NCBI GenBank assembly: GCA_027293795.1 | Contig: JAPYLE010000007.1 | Location: 1-6,247 of the forward strand | Reading direction: 5' to 3' | DNA from: Rickettsia endosymbiont of Ixodes persulcatus | GTDB taxonomy: Bacteria; Pseudomonadota; Alphaproteobacteria; Rickettsiales; Rickettsiaceae | DNA: 6,247 nucleotides | Notes under the pieces: model-generated | Told to the model about the DNA's origin: nothing | The model's input: only the letters and a program-made list of their open reading frames with translations | Databases searched by the model: none | Shown here: positions 5,968 to 6,247 of the stretch, one piece after another | Layout of the letters: every line of letters begins with the position of its first letter | Numbering within the stretch: the stretch's first letter is position 1 | Made by a program: the position numbers and the translations under genes

Positions 5968-6101
5968 CATCCTGAACAGACTGTTGTAAAAGAATAACAA
6001 TCAGATTTAGTATAAATTATCTTACAATGTCCTGATAGAATTTGTAAGATAATTTATACTAAATCTGATTGTTATTCTTTTACAACAGTCTGTTCAGGAT
6101 G
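5968..6101. repeat. Perfect 60-bp inverted repeat with 14-nt spacer
   Basis: The left arm 5968-6027 and right arm 6042-6101 are exact reverse complements over all 60 bases, checked base by base; the spacer 6028-6041 is tgtcctgatagaat. Pairing stops abruptly on both sides (t at 5967 against t at 6102). The outer 30 bp of each arm hold the last codons of the truncated transposase (HPEQTVVKE and stop); the inner 30 bp are AT-rich and of unknown origin. A transcript from either strand would fold into a very long hairpin, which could end or process transcription between the transposase remnant and the 162-residue gene. It differs from the Rickettsia palindromic elements elsewhere in this window, which have short, imperfect or nested arms. 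Confidence 0.95.
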
Positions 6102-6247
6102 TAATTCTTTAGTTAATATAGTCTCTACATAGGTTGTAAATATTTCTTTATTACAATTTCCTTCAAATATTACTGACTCTATAATTTGATTATTACGAAG
6201 CCCCGCTATCATACTGATCCTGGATTTATGTTGATACACTTTGTTTC
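6072..6247 (-). pseudogene. IS630-family transposase fragment
   Basis: Reading from the window end, the frame gives VYQHKSRISMIAGLRNNQII then ESVIFEGNCNKEIFTTYVET and ILTKELHPEQTVVKE before TAA at 6074-6072. The segment SMIAGL, then FEG..N, then F..Y.E..L matches the central DDE domain of IS630-type transposases. In that family the sequence continues VVMDNA.FH, which carries the second catalytic Asp; here VV is followed by KE and a stop, so the second and third catalytic residues are gone. The break falls inside the 60-bp inverted repeat. About 58 codons are visible and the 5' part lies outside the window. The gene cannot code for an active enzyme. Confidence 0.8.

Noticed and set aside
6011..6016. 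TATACT-like -10 boxes within the palindrome arms (near tatact on the minus strand) as promoter of the 162-residue gene
   Set aside because: No reasonable -35 hexamer is found at 16-18 nt, and in such AT-rich sequence a -10-like match alone means little.
5968..6101. Ordinary rho-independent terminator
   Set aside because: The stem is 60 bp, AT-rich and lacks a GC-rich core followed by a T run; it may stop transcription but does not have the usual form.

Overview
The window reads as a piece of a Rickettsia chromosome, probably of the spotted fever or transitional type rather than the typhus group. The reasons are the strongly AT-rich coding sequence, short tightly packed operons, a gene in visible decay, and above all several Rickettsia palindromic elements (RPEs), one of which encodes the recognisable RPE1 peptide. 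The genus call rests on these features only; no database search was possible.

Positions 1-2434 hold a plus-strand gene run: the C-terminal third of the large (180 kDa class) NAD-specific glutamate dehydrogenase, a short RodZ-like helix-turn-helix membrane protein, a small coiled-coil gene broken by an in-frame RPE1 insertion, and zapA. A small coiled-coil gene directly upstream of zapA matches the alphaproteobacterial arrangement in which ZauP works with ZapA on the FtsZ ring. Right after zapA (about 2440-2600) lies a candidate 6S RNA, in the position where ssrS follows zapA in many proteobacteria. A second palindromic element (about 2601-2749) separates the 6S candidate from the next gene.

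Positions 2757-4175 hold an intact major facilitator transporter of the ProP / metabolite:H+ symporter type, followed 6 nt later by an unrecognised 54-residue ORF.

Positions 4177-5433, read on the minus strand, are mostly decayed sequence. A zinc-dependent NAPE-PLD-like metallo-beta-lactamase-fold gene survives as three pieces in three frames. It carries a further in-frame palindromic insertion and a His-to-Gln change in its metal motif, and it is cut off at its 5' end by a palindromic-element fragment. Upstream of that is a stretch with a two-frame remnant of a possible cysteine-containing small protein.

Positions 5434-6247 hold an intact minus-strand gene for an unrecognised 162-residue protein with a strong Shine-Dalgarno site, then a perfect 60-bp inverted repeat with a 14-nt spacer, then a truncated IS630-type transposase running off the window. 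The long palindrome, which duplicates the broken end of the transposase, is the most striking structure in the window.
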